Notes under the pieces: model-generated
The model's input: the letters and a program-made list of their open reading frames with translations, nothing else
What the model was told of the DNA's origin: nothing
Database searches by the model: none
Translations under genes and position numbers: made by a program
DNA from: an uncultured Erysipelotrichaceae bacterium
Lineage (GTDB): Bacteria; Bacillota_I; Bacilli_A; Erysipelotrichales; Erysipelotrichaceae
Length of the DNA: 5,752 bases
NCBI GenBank assembly: GCA_937874965.1
Contig: CALNCD010000061.1
Coordinates: 1 to 5,752 of the forward strand
Direction of reading: 5' to 3'
In this document: in pieces, positions 1 to 5,336 of the stretch
Position numbering within the stretch: position 1 is the first letter of the stretch
How the letters are laid out: every line of letters begins with the position of its first letter

Positions 1-70
1 GCGACTTAAAAACGCTAGGCGTCCGACCGACAGATACGATGTCAATCCACGCGCCCGCGAGGGGCGCGAC
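1..70 (-). CRISPR. Edge of a type I-C-like CRISPR array: one full repeat, one spacer, start of a second repeat
   Basis: Seen on the minus strand: bases 70 to 39 form a 32-base unit beginning GTCGC, with a perfect 6-bp hairpin (GCGCCC, loop CTCGC, GGGCGC) and the 3' handle GTGGATTGACAT. Known: type I-C (Cas5d-processed) repeats are about 32 bases, begin GTCGC, carry a GC-rich hairpin and end GTGGATTGAAAY; this unit differs by a C in the final ATTGAAA. Bases 38 to 6 are a 33-base non-repeated segment, a normal I-C spacer length. Bases 5 to 1 read GTCGC, exactly the start of the next repeat, cut by the edge. The GC-rich block contrasts with its surroundings. By repeat orientation the array would be transcribed leftwards, so the leader side is at base 71, where kinase coding sequence lies instead of a leader. 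No cas genes are in the window. Only one complete repeat is visible, so the call rests on repeat architecture plus the correctly spaced second repeat start. Confidence 0.8.
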
Positions 71-294
71 GCTATACCTTTTGAAATGACACCGGGTATG
101 CTCAATCCGATTCCGGAAAGGGATGTCTTCTTATCAACGTTGGCTATCGTTTCAGTCAGTACCTGAACCAATTCACTATGGGTTTCAGGCGTCTTGATTT
201 TTTCACGGTCGAAGCACTCCCCTACCGAATTGACACACCCGTACTTGATATCGGTCCCGCCAATATCAAATCCCAAGAAGGCTATCCTCTTCAT
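1..294 (-). CDS. ROK-family sugar kinase, N-terminal part only; family-like sequence ends at base 71 against a CRISPR repeat
   Basis: The frame starts at ATG 294-292, five bases after an AGGAG site (304-300), and stays open to the window edge (98 codons, no stop). Residues 8-19 read GFDIGGTDIKYG, the phosphate-binding DxGGT loop typical of ROK (repressor, ORF, kinase) proteins, and residues 61-69 read GIGLSIPGV, the second conserved N-terminal strand and turn. Known: cytoplasmic ROK kinases phosphorylate glucose, N-acetylglucosamine, N-acetylmannosamine or similar sugars with ATP and are about 290-320 residues long. There is no N-terminal helix-turn-helix, so this is a kinase-type rather than repressor-type member. 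After residue 75 the translation becomes arginine- and serine-rich and unlike ROK proteins, because it is reading a CRISPR repeat and spacer. The active-site Asp, the zinc-binding cysteines and the second lobe are missing. It is therefore either a truncated gene or the visible half of a misjoined one. The sugar cannot be told; GlcNAc is a guess from the neighbouring mupG. Confidence 0.75.
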   Translation of the reverse strand, partial: MKRIAFLGFDIGGTDIKYGCVNSVGECFDREKIKTPETHSELVQVLTETIANVDKKTSLSGIGLSIPGVISKGIASRPSRARGLTSYLSVGRLAFLSR

Positions 295-330
295 GTTTTC
301 TCCTTTCTATCTCATTGCTATTCGAGAGAT

Positions 331-364
331 TATGCCTATTATATCTTCGATGAAAACGCTTATA
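331..364 (-). promoter_or_regulatory. Likely promoter -10 box of the ROK kinase gene with an upstream CcpA-type cre box
   Basis: On the minus strand a perfect TATAAT lies at 343-338, predicting a start near 331 and a leader of about 36 bases before the kinase ATG. No good -35 box is present 17 bases upstream (TATATA), so activity may be weak. Bases 351-364 of the plus strand read TGAAAACGCTTATA, which matches the Bacillota catabolite-repression consensus TGWNANCGNTNWCA at all positions but one. The box overlaps the -35 region, a position where CcpA would block RNA polymerase. Inference: the kinase gene is repressed when a preferred sugar such as glucose is present. The cre match is strong by eye, but the motif is short and could be chance. 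Confidence 0.45.
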
Positions 365-568
365 TATCATATGAGTGAAATAACTACCACTATTTTGATT
401 TGTTTGCATGGCCTATTCATTCACCTGAATCCCTTCGTATTGCGGTTATCACACAAACTTCGATAACAGACCATCGACAGGCACTGATCGGCATATCAAG
501 GGGATACATTGCATCTAATCCGAGCGAAGCGACTGCTGCAAATCATCGCTTCAATGATACGCCGGCTG

Positions 569-593
569 CTGAACTGATCCTGAACCAGTTCAG
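569..593. repeat. Perfect 8-bp inverted repeat (CTGAACTG / CAGTTCAG)
   Basis: CTGAACTG at 569-576 is mirrored exactly by CAGTTCAG at 586-593, with a 9-base loop that itself contains a further CTGAAC. No U-run follows on either strand, so it is not an intrinsic terminator. It could be a two-fold operator for a dimeric regulator or a hairpin in an untranslated RNA. It lies about 275 bases upstream of the ROK kinase start, far for an operator of that gene. Confidence 0.4.
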
Positions 594-682
594 TCACTAT
601 CAGCTTGAAAGTAAACGCTGGCTTCTTCAGCACTGTACAATCCCCTCTCTGTCTCTCTGGTTAATCACGTGGATTAGGGCAC

Positions 683-708
683 AAAAAAAGCCACTTCATG
701 GAAGTGGC
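683..708 (-). terminator. Intrinsic terminator of mupG
   Basis: On the minus strand, 10 bases after the mupG stop codon, GCCACTTC (708-701) pairs with GAAGTGGC (697-690) around a 3-base loop, giving a perfect 8-bp stem. It is followed directly by seven T residues (689-683). This is a textbook rho-independent terminator. It separates mupG from the ROK kinase gene further left, which must then rely on its own promoter or on readthrough. Confidence 0.92.
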
Positions 709-718
709 CTGTATATAC

Positions 719-1822
719 TTAATCATTTATACGAAACGTGAAGTGATCCAACGGCCCTAACTGGTCAAGGAGAATAAACTGATCATCCCGAAGGCGTCCG
801 ATCACGTTAATGCGTTCATCATACGGCCGTGTCTTCAAAGCAATCTGCACTTCTGCTTTGTACTGTTGATACCCTTCATTTAAAATCAGAATATCACCGC
901 GTTCAATCGTTTGGGGTCTCTGTCCATTCCAGGGAATTGATGTTTTGAAATAAAGAAAGCGTGCATTTGATGAACGGATCATGTAATCTGAACAATCCGC
1001 ACGATACTCATGATTACGCCCAAGCAGTTCGCGTTCAACATCAGAAATCATCGGTCCGTTGCCGTTTTCAATCTCCAGCTCAATGATCGGGCTAAAGAAT
1101 GCCTTGGAAATCATTTCAAGTTCTTGCATACTTGCATAGGCATTCCCAACAATAATATCATCAATCAGACCGCTTTGTTTCAGCCATTTCACTTGGGTAT
1201 CAACAGGGATATCACGATGGATTTCGAGCGTGCAAAGCCCTTCCTGTAATGGCCATGGACCTATTTCTCCCTCCAAAGACGTGATAAAGGCAGCGGTTTT
1301 GAGATTGGCATGCCGGAAACGTTTTGATGTTTCGATAAACTGATCGATCGAAAGTCCGGAGAACCGTTGAGGAAAAAAGTTATGACACCCGACCAGCTGG
1401 TCGCTATTGGGCTTATACCTTAAAAGCTGCTCAAGCATTCCATCATTGATGCTCATATTGATTTCAATGGTCATTCCCAATGTGTTCTGTGTCAGTTCGC
1501 TGTTTTCTGCCAGAGAAAATCCAGTATCCAGACGAAGCCCCTTGATTCCCATCTCGTGGAAGTACTCAAGATTCTTCGGCTCAATACCAAGAATCTTATA
1601 CACAAAAGGAGCGACATCCACAAAAACATCATAGCCAAGAGTATTGGCCTCCTTGATAATCGCACGATATTTAGGCAACAATATTTCCTTGTCAATAAAG
1701 ATCAACTGCAAAAAACTGATAAATACCCTTGAAAACCCGAGTGATTGAGCCGCTTTGAGATATTCAATATCTCTTGATAACTCTGATTTCTCCGGATAAA
1801 GCGATATGCCTAACTGCCTCAT
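719..1822 (-). CDS. mupG: 6-phospho-N-acetylmuramidase (GH170 / DUF871 family), MupG-like
   Basis: Known family role: MupG is a cytoplasmic glycosidase that splits MurNAc-6-phosphate-GlcNAc, imported by a phosphotransferase system during cell-wall turnover, into MurNAc-6-phosphate and GlcNAc. Seen here: 367 residues, close to the usual 350-370. The N-terminal TIM-barrel domain (about 1-240) carries the family motifs GISLYP (5-10), LRLDTGF (96-102), TIEINMS (118-124), HNFFP (147-151) and the GPWPLQEGLCTLEIHR block (188-203). The C-terminal domain (about 245-367), cyclophilin-like in solved relatives, ends with the typical LGPLDHFTF. There is no signal peptide, fitting a cytoplasmic enzyme. The start ATG at 1822-1820 has an excellent GAGGAGG site four bases upstream. 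The gene is followed by its own terminator. The usual partners murQ, murP and murR are not in the window; a ROK kinase lies downstream. The family is quite certain; the exact substrate is inferred from characterised MupG. Confidence 0.88.
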   Translation of the reverse strand: MRQLGISLYPEKSELSRDIEYLKAAQSLGFSRVFISFLQLIFIDKEILLPKYRAIIKEANTLGYDVFVDVAPFVYKILGIEPKNLEYFHEMGIKGLRLDTGFSLAENSELTQNTLGMTIEINMSINDGMLEQLLRYKPNSDQLVGCHNFFPQRFSGLSIDQFIETSKRFRHANLKTAAFITSLEGEIGPWPLQEGLCTLEIHRDIPVDTQVKWLKQSGLIDDIIVGNAYASMQELEMISKAFFSPIIELEIENGNGPMISDVERELLGRNHEYRADCSDYMIRSSNARFLYFKTSIPWNGQRPQTIERGDILILNEGYQQYKAEVQIALKTRPYDERINVIGRLRDDQFILLDQLGPLDHFTFRIND

Positions 1823-1846
1823 AGTACCTCCTCAATTCTATTGGTG

Positions 1847-1875
1847 TAATCACATGTTCATTCATTTCATGTCAA
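1847..1875 (-). promoter_or_regulatory. Possible mupG promoter with a perfect -35 box
   Basis: On the minus strand TTGACA (1875-1870) is a perfect sigma-A -35 hexamer. With 17-base spacing the -10 position reads TGATTA (1852-1847), a poor match. A better -10-like TAGAAT lies near 1840-1835 but is too far from this -35. The mupG ATG is 25 bases after the -10 position. A weak, activator-dependent promoter is possible; the single good hexamer could also be chance. Confidence 0.3.
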
Positions 1876-2088
1876 GATATTGATTCTGCAGAAGAAGAGA
1901 CCTGTAAGATTTTCGATTTCTGCTCAGACATCTTTGATATCTGCGATAACTTGGCTTTTTATTTCCCTCGAGCCTGAAACAGCCAATCTGAGCCACTCAG
2001 GTTTATCTGAATTCCAGTCATATGCTGCACCCAGATAACATCTGTAAGGAATGCTCTCAATGAAAGGAAGCTTACGCTTCCTCCTTGT
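1867..2088 (-). pseudogene. Possible decayed reading frame between flotillin and mupG (no recognisable family)
   Basis: In the frame one base off flotillin, the minus strand is free of stops from 2088 to a TGA at 1926-1924 (54 codons), then continues 18 more codons to a second TGA at 1869-1867. The translation is protein-like, with two tryptophans and balanced charge, for example YLGAAYDWNSDKPEWLRLAV. An AAGGAGG motif sits at the very end of flotillin (near 2087-2081), but there is no ATG, GTG or TTG start at a useful distance; the nearest candidates are ATT at 2061 and an internal TTG. I do not recognise a family. It could be the remnant of a small gene once coupled to flotillin, or a chance open stretch. 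Confidence 0.25.
2065..2082 (-). repeat. Hairpin spanning the flotillin stop codon
   Basis: AGGAAGC (2082-2076 on the minus strand) pairs perfectly with GCTTCCT (2071-2065) around a four-base GTAA loop that contains most of the stop codon. The sequence after it (TTCATTGAG) is not a U-run, so termination here would be weak at best. The hairpin may act as an mRNA 3' stabiliser or a poor terminator. It would also hide the AGGAGG motif next to it. Confidence 0.4.
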
Positions 2089-3508
2089 TCACTTTCTTAT
2101 CACTGTCGGTCTTCGTACTTGAATCATCTGATGGCTTACTCGCATCCAAAGCCAGCTTAGTACCTGCAAAATTATTCAAAATCGAAACAAGATCAATCCC
2201 TGTCCCTTCTTTGAGTCCTTCAACAACACCAAAGGATGACTTCATTGTATCACTGACTACTTTCTCTGCGTTGCCTTCACCGAACATAATGATCTTCTCG
2301 GTCTTCGCTAACGGTTCAGCAGCACCGCGGACAATTTCCGGGAGTTTTTCAATCATCATCTGAGACAGTGCCTGTTGATTATATTGGTTGAGTGCTTCTG
2401 CCTTTTTCTGGATAATTTCAGCTTCAGCCAGCCCGACCTTCCGAATAGCTTCAGCCCGCTTCATTTCAGCTTCAGCCTCACGCTCAATTTCAAATGCCCG
2501 GGCCTCAGCATCCTTCTGACGCTTGTACAATTCAGCTTCGGCAATCTGGTTAGCCCGATAGCGGTCAGCATCAGCCTGCTTCTCGATTGTCGCTCTCAGT
2601 GATCTCTCAGCAACTTCAACTTCCTTGTTTTTCTTTTCGACTTCCCGCTCGGTTTTCGCAATTTCCGCATTGACTGTTTCAACTTCTATTTCCTTACGGG
2701 CAATCTGCTGGGCAATCGAATAGGAAGCATCAGACTTAGCCTGCTCCGTATCCGCCTGTGCCTTCAAGGTTGCTCGCTTGATGGCTAATTCATTCTGCGT
2801 AATGGAAATCTGCTTCTGCGAGGTTACTTCAGCATCATTCGCCTGTGAATTCGCCTGCGACTGGGCAATCTTTATATCACGTTCAGAATTTGCACGCGCA
2901 ATAGCCGCTTCCTTCTGAATCTTTGTGACATTATCAATACCGAGATTTTCGATGACATTATTGTCATCAACAAAATTCTGAATGGTTAAGTTGATAACGC
3001 TTAATCCCATATTGGCTAATTCCTTAGCCGTACTTTCCTGAGCATTCTGAGCAAAGACATCCCGGTTATGCACCAGCTCTGTCAATTCCATCTGCCCAAT
3101 AATCTCACGCATGTTCCCTTCAAGAACCTGCTGGGCAATCGATGCGATGTAATGCTTGTCCTTATTCAAAAAATTCTCTGCGGCTTTCTTGATTGCGACA
3201 TCCTCTGAACTTACCTTGACATTCGCAACCCCATCCACCCGGACATTGATGAATTCACGGGTAGGAACAGCAGACTCTGTCTTGATATCCACTTGGACCA
3301 AACTGAGTTCCAACTCATCCTTACGTTCAATAAACGGAATCTTGATACTCGCACGACCAATGACAAATTTAGGCGTCTTGCGCAATCCGGAAATGATGTA
3401 AGCCCGATCAGGGGGTGCCTTGACATATCCGGAAATAATAATTCCCAGAACGATCACAACAACCAAGACAATACCAATCATCGTAATGTTATTACTAATA
3501 AAGTCCAT
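2072..3508 (-). CDS. floT: Flotillin-family membrane scaffold protein (YuaG/FloT-like)
   Basis: Known role: bacterial flotillins oligomerise on the inner leaflet of the cell membrane, organise functional membrane microdomains and help membrane-bound signalling, secretion and protease complexes. Seen here: 478 residues, a little shorter than B. subtilis FloT. Residues 8-28 form one hydrophobic anchor near the N-terminus, followed by a SPFH/PHB domain (about 30-190), including PPDRAYIISG (32-41) and the VDGVANVKV strand (91-99). Residues about 195-385 are a long coiled coil rich in Glu-Ala repeats (AEAELYKRQKDAEARAFE type), the flotillin hallmark. The C-terminal region includes KTEKIIMFG, and the last 25 residues are a charged, Ser/Asp/Lys-rich tail. 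The start ATG 3508-3506 has AGGAG 8 bases upstream. No NfeD-family partner, usual beside flotillins, lies next to it. It has its own promoter in the 55-base gap after the HAD gene. The symbol is by family; floT versus another flotillin paralogue is not proven. Confidence 0.92.
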   Translation of the reverse strand: MDFISNNITMIGIVLVVVIVLGIIISGYVKAPPDRAYIISGLRKTPKFVIGRASIKIPFIERKDELELSLVQVDIKTESAVPTREFINVRVDGVANVKVSSEDVAIKKAAENFLNKDKHYIASIAQQVLEGNMREIIGQMELTELVHNRDVFAQNAQESTAKELANMGLSVINLTIQNFVDDNNVIENLGIDNVTKIQKEAAIARANSERDIKIAQSQANSQANDAEVTSQKQISITQNELAIKRATLKAQADTEQAKSDASYSIAQQIARKEIEVETVNAEIAKTEREVEKKNKEVEVAERSLRATIEKQADADRYRANQIAEAELYKRQKDAEARAFEIEREAEAEMKRAEAIRKVGLAEAEIIQKKAEALNQYNQQALSQMMIEKLPEIVRGAAEPLAKTEKIIMFGEGNAEKVVSDTMKSSFGVVEGLKEGTGIDLVSILNNFAGTKLALDASKPSDDSSTKTDSDKKVNKEEA

Positions 3509-3528
3509 GACAATTTCTCCTTTTTTTA

Positions 3529-3557
3529 ATTATATAGTCTTTCTATTGCAGATTCAA
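3529..3557 (-). promoter_or_regulatory. Sigma-A-type promoter of the flotillin gene
   Basis: On the minus strand TTGAAT (3557-3552, four of six consensus bases) and TATAAT (3534-3529, perfect) are separated by exactly 17 bases. The -10 box ends only 20 bases before the flotillin ATG, so transcription should start near 3522 in the A-run and the leader is only about 14 bases, barely containing the AGGAG site. A GCAG/CTGC inverted repeat (3561-3558/3551-3548) brackets the -35 box and could be a small operator. No ECF sigma-W type motif (TGAAAC / CGTA), which drives the flotillin operon in B. subtilis, is visible. Confidence 0.7.
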
Positions 3558-3563
3558 CTGCGT

Positions 3564-4268
3564 TTAAAGTGCTTTGACAAACGACAGGAACCCCGTATCA
3601 TCACTCGAATAATCGGGGGTCAACGCCTTCTCATCACTAAGCAGGCAATTTGTCACCAGATACGTCGTTACCCCGATCTTAGCTGCAATCAGGTCTTCCA
3701 GCGCATTGTTTCCGACCATCATGCACTCTTCCCCTTCAAGATGATTGACAGCCATGATTTCCTTATAGTATTCAATCTGCGGCTTACAATAATGGCTTTC
3801 CTCAAAGTAAGTCACTGAATCAAAAAATGACCGGTCAATGCCGGTCCAGGCAATCCGTTTTTCAATTGCTTCCTTAGGAAACATCGGGTTTGTAGCAATC
3901 CGACAAGAATAGCCCTTCTGCTTCAGAAGCGCAACTGACTCCTGCATTGCTTTTGATGTCCACGTTGCCGCCCGGGTTGCATCAAAGCCTTGACTGTAAT
4001 AATTAGCAATAACCGGTTCAATAGCCTCAAAAGCATCAGTGCCGATAATCTGACGGAACTCGTCAAAGAAAACTGTCTCGTTGGTTTTGTACTCCGTATT
4101 AAGCACCATAGACTTTGTTGCCTGCCAGATTGAAGCAACCAACTGCTTGATATCCATAACATCGCCGCATGCCTGATGCAGCGACGTAAAATAATACGTT
4201 TCAAATTTCTTCTCATCCATTGGAAGCAGTGTCCCATCTAAATCAAATAAAAATGTCTTTATCGCCAT
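3564..4268 (-). CDS. HAD-superfamily hydrolase (probable phosphatase)
   Basis: Known role: HAD hydrolases transfer a phosphate from a small metabolite to an active-site Asp and then to water, in the cytoplasm. From the start at 4268 (234 residues), motif I is DLDGT with nucleophile D9 and acid/base D11. A mostly helical cap domain follows (about 15-100). Motif II is the Thr of ATNP (T126), motif III the Lys of CKP (K162), and motif IV is VGNNALEDL (185-193). The usual Asp in GD or GND of motif IV is Asn here, though E191 and D192 remain. Two in-frame ATGs compete: 4274 is only 3 bases after the GAGG site (4281-4278), while 4268 is 9 bases after it and gives MAIKTFLFDLDGT, so I prefer 4268. 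The gene starts about 33 bases after the fni terminator, with no good promoter between, and ends just before the flotillin promoter. The substrate cannot be predicted. Confidence 0.85.
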   Translation of the reverse strand: MAIKTFLFDLDGTLLPMDEKKFETYYFTSLHQACGDVMDIKQLVASIWQATKSMVLNTEYKTNETVFFDEFRQIIGTDAFEAIEPVIANYYSQGFDATRAATWTSKAMQESVALLKQKGYSCRIATNPMFPKEAIEKRIAWTGIDRSFFDSVTYFEESHYCKPQIEYYKEIMAVNHLEGEECMMVGNNALEDLIAAKIGVTTYLVTNCLLSDEKALTPDYSSDDTGFLSFVKAL

Positions 4269-4300
4269 AGTCATAAACCTCGCTTTCCTATTATCATAAC

Positions 4301-4327
4301 AAAAAACAGCACCTTATGTGTGCTGTT
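4301..4327 (-). terminator. Intrinsic terminator of the mevalonate-pathway unit, overlapping the fni stop codon
   Basis: On the minus strand AACAGCAC (4327-4320) pairs with GTGCTGTT (4312-4305) around a 7-base loop; the run of T residues (4306-4301) follows the stem. The first two stem bases are the last two bases of the fni TAA stop codon. It marks the end of the mvaK2-fni transcript, although the HAD gene begins close behind and may be reached by readthrough. Confidence 0.85.
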
Positions 4328-5336
4328 AACGGTAATATTGTTTTAATCTTTCTGAAATCACATAGTCCAACCGACTCGCCTGCGAGACAGATTCCACCCC
4401 ATACAGAGCTAGGATAAAGCGGATATCCCTTAAGAGTTCCTGTGTCATCTCGATTGTCCTTTCAACGCCTTCATTCATCAGGCGGACCAAGAACCAGCTT
4501 GATAATCCGACTGCACGTGCACCAAGCACAAAGCATTTCACACAATCCATGGCAGTCTTGATACCGCCGGATGCCAGGACAGTCATCTGAGATTGAAGCG
4601 AGGATGATTGCAATAGACTCTCCACAGCGGTCAATCCAAAATTGTCCAAACCTTCAGGAAGACGGGATGAACCACGTTGCTTTTCAATGGCGATAAAATT
4701 TGTCCCGCCCTTTCCGGAAATATCCACAGCATGGACACCAAGGGCTAAGAGATGCGAAAGGGTCTGATAGCTCATGCCAAACCCGACTTCTTTCACGATC
4801 ACCGGTACTTCGATGGATTCCACAAGTGATTTGAGCGATGAAGACCAATGACTGAAATCCCGCTCACCCTCGCTCATCACAAGTTCCTGAGGGCGGTTCA
4901 CATGAACCTGCAAGGCATCTGCATCCAGCATCCGAACAGCTTCATGTGCCCTTTTCAATGAATTCTCTGCTCCGACATTAGCCAGCACAATACCCTGAGG
5001 ATTGACATCACGAACAACCTTGAAGCTGCCTGCAAGGTCAGAATCATCCAAAGCAGCACTCTGAGAACCCACCGCCATCATCAAGCCGCATTCCCGGGCA
5101 ACAATTGCCAGATCACGGTTAATATCTGATGTCATCTCAGATCCGCCGGTCATAGCATTGATATAGATTGCAGTCGTCGTCTTCCCCAGAAAAGAAACAT
5201 TAAGATCGATAGCATCACTTTGAACATCCGCAACAGAATTATAGAGAATATCCAATTCATCAAAAGCATGGTTGACTTCCGTATTTTGCTGATAAGCCAA
5301 GCGAACATGCTCATCTTTACGCTGTGATCGTGTCAT
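4326..5336 (-). CDS. fni: Isopentenyl-diphosphate delta-isomerase, type II (FMN-dependent)
   Basis: The enzyme interconverts isopentenyl and dimethylallyl diphosphate in the cytoplasm, using reduced FMN, NAD(P)H and Mg2+; it is the last step supplying both C5 units for isoprenoids such as undecaprenol and menaquinone. Seen: 336 residues, the family's normal size, complete. Motifs in order are RKDEH (6-10), the FMN-binding NAMTGGS (60-66), AVGSQ (88-92), QVHVNRPQE (143-151) with the catalytic Gln150 and Mg-binding Glu151, VKEVGFGMS (181-189), DISGKGGTNF (205-214) and the FMN phosphate-binding ASGGI (255-259). The start ATG at 5336-5334 has GGAGG four bases upstream and lies inside the end of mvaK2, overlapping by 20 bases, so the two are probably translationally coupled. 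Every conserved block checked is intact. The type I (Nudix) isomerase is unrelated and excluded. Confidence 0.96.
   Translation of the reverse strand: MTRSQRKDEHVRLAYQQNTEVNHAFDELDILYNSVADVQSDAIDLNVSFLGKTTTAIYINAMTGGSEMTSDINRDLAIVARECGLMMAVGSQSAALDDSDLAGSFKVVRDVNPQGIVLANVGAENSLKRAHEAVRMLDADALQVHVNRPQELVMSEGERDFSHWSSSLKSLVESIEVPVIVKEVGFGMSYQTLSHLLALGVHAVDISGKGGTNFIAIEKQRGSSRLPEGLDNFGLTAVESLLQSSSLQSQMTVLASGGIKTAMDCVKCFVLGARAVGLSSWFLVRLMNEGVERTIEMTQELLRDIRFILALYGVESVSQASRLDYVISERLKQYYR

Larger units (their letters stand above)
305..682. other. Region without a convincing gene, between the mupG terminator and the ROK kinase
   Basis: No reading frame here has a good start, ribosome binding site and family-like product. 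A plus-strand frame is free of stops from 379 to 741 and could begin with TTG at 400. Its codons between about 480 and 625 look protein-like, but there is no Shine-Dalgarno site, I recognise no family, and it would run through the mupG terminator and into the end of mupG. Minus-strand frames hold shorter open stretches without starts, for example 41 codons ending at 420-418. Small inverted repeats occur at 445-450/462-467 (GTTATC/GATAAC), 526-532/546-552 (GAAGCGA/TCGCTTC) and 569-576/586-593. The stretch may be decayed coding sequence, a long leader, or a small RNA; nothing seen favours one strongly. Confidence 0.4.

Noticed and set aside
1..70. Genuine C-terminal continuation of the ROK kinase (the frame stays open)
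   Set aside because: The translation is Arg/Ser-rich and unlike ROK proteins, and the DNA is fully explained as a CRISPR repeat, spacer and repeat start.
420..690. Possible T-box leader on the minus strand (AGAGAG near the start, an ACCGC motif near 440)
   Set aside because: There is no real T-box core, no antiterminator/terminator pair and no T-run before the kinase gene, and sugar kinases are not T-box targets.
400..741. A plus-strand gene of 113 codons starting at TTG
   Set aside because: It lacks a ribosome binding site and a known family, reads through the mupG terminator, and overlaps the end of mupG. Kept only as an observation.
2065..2082. Rho-independent terminator for flotillin
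   Set aside because: The hairpin is perfect, but no T-run follows and it spans the stop codon, so it is recorded only as a hairpin.
2450..2900. Internal repeats in the flotillin gene
   Set aside because: The repeated Glu-Ala codon patterns are the normal coiled-coil region of flotillins, not a DNA repeat element.
3420..3818. Plus-strand open frame of 132 codons opposite flotillin and the HAD gene
   Set aside because: It is the antisense shadow of two well-supported genes, has no ribosome binding site, and its translation lacks domain-like features.
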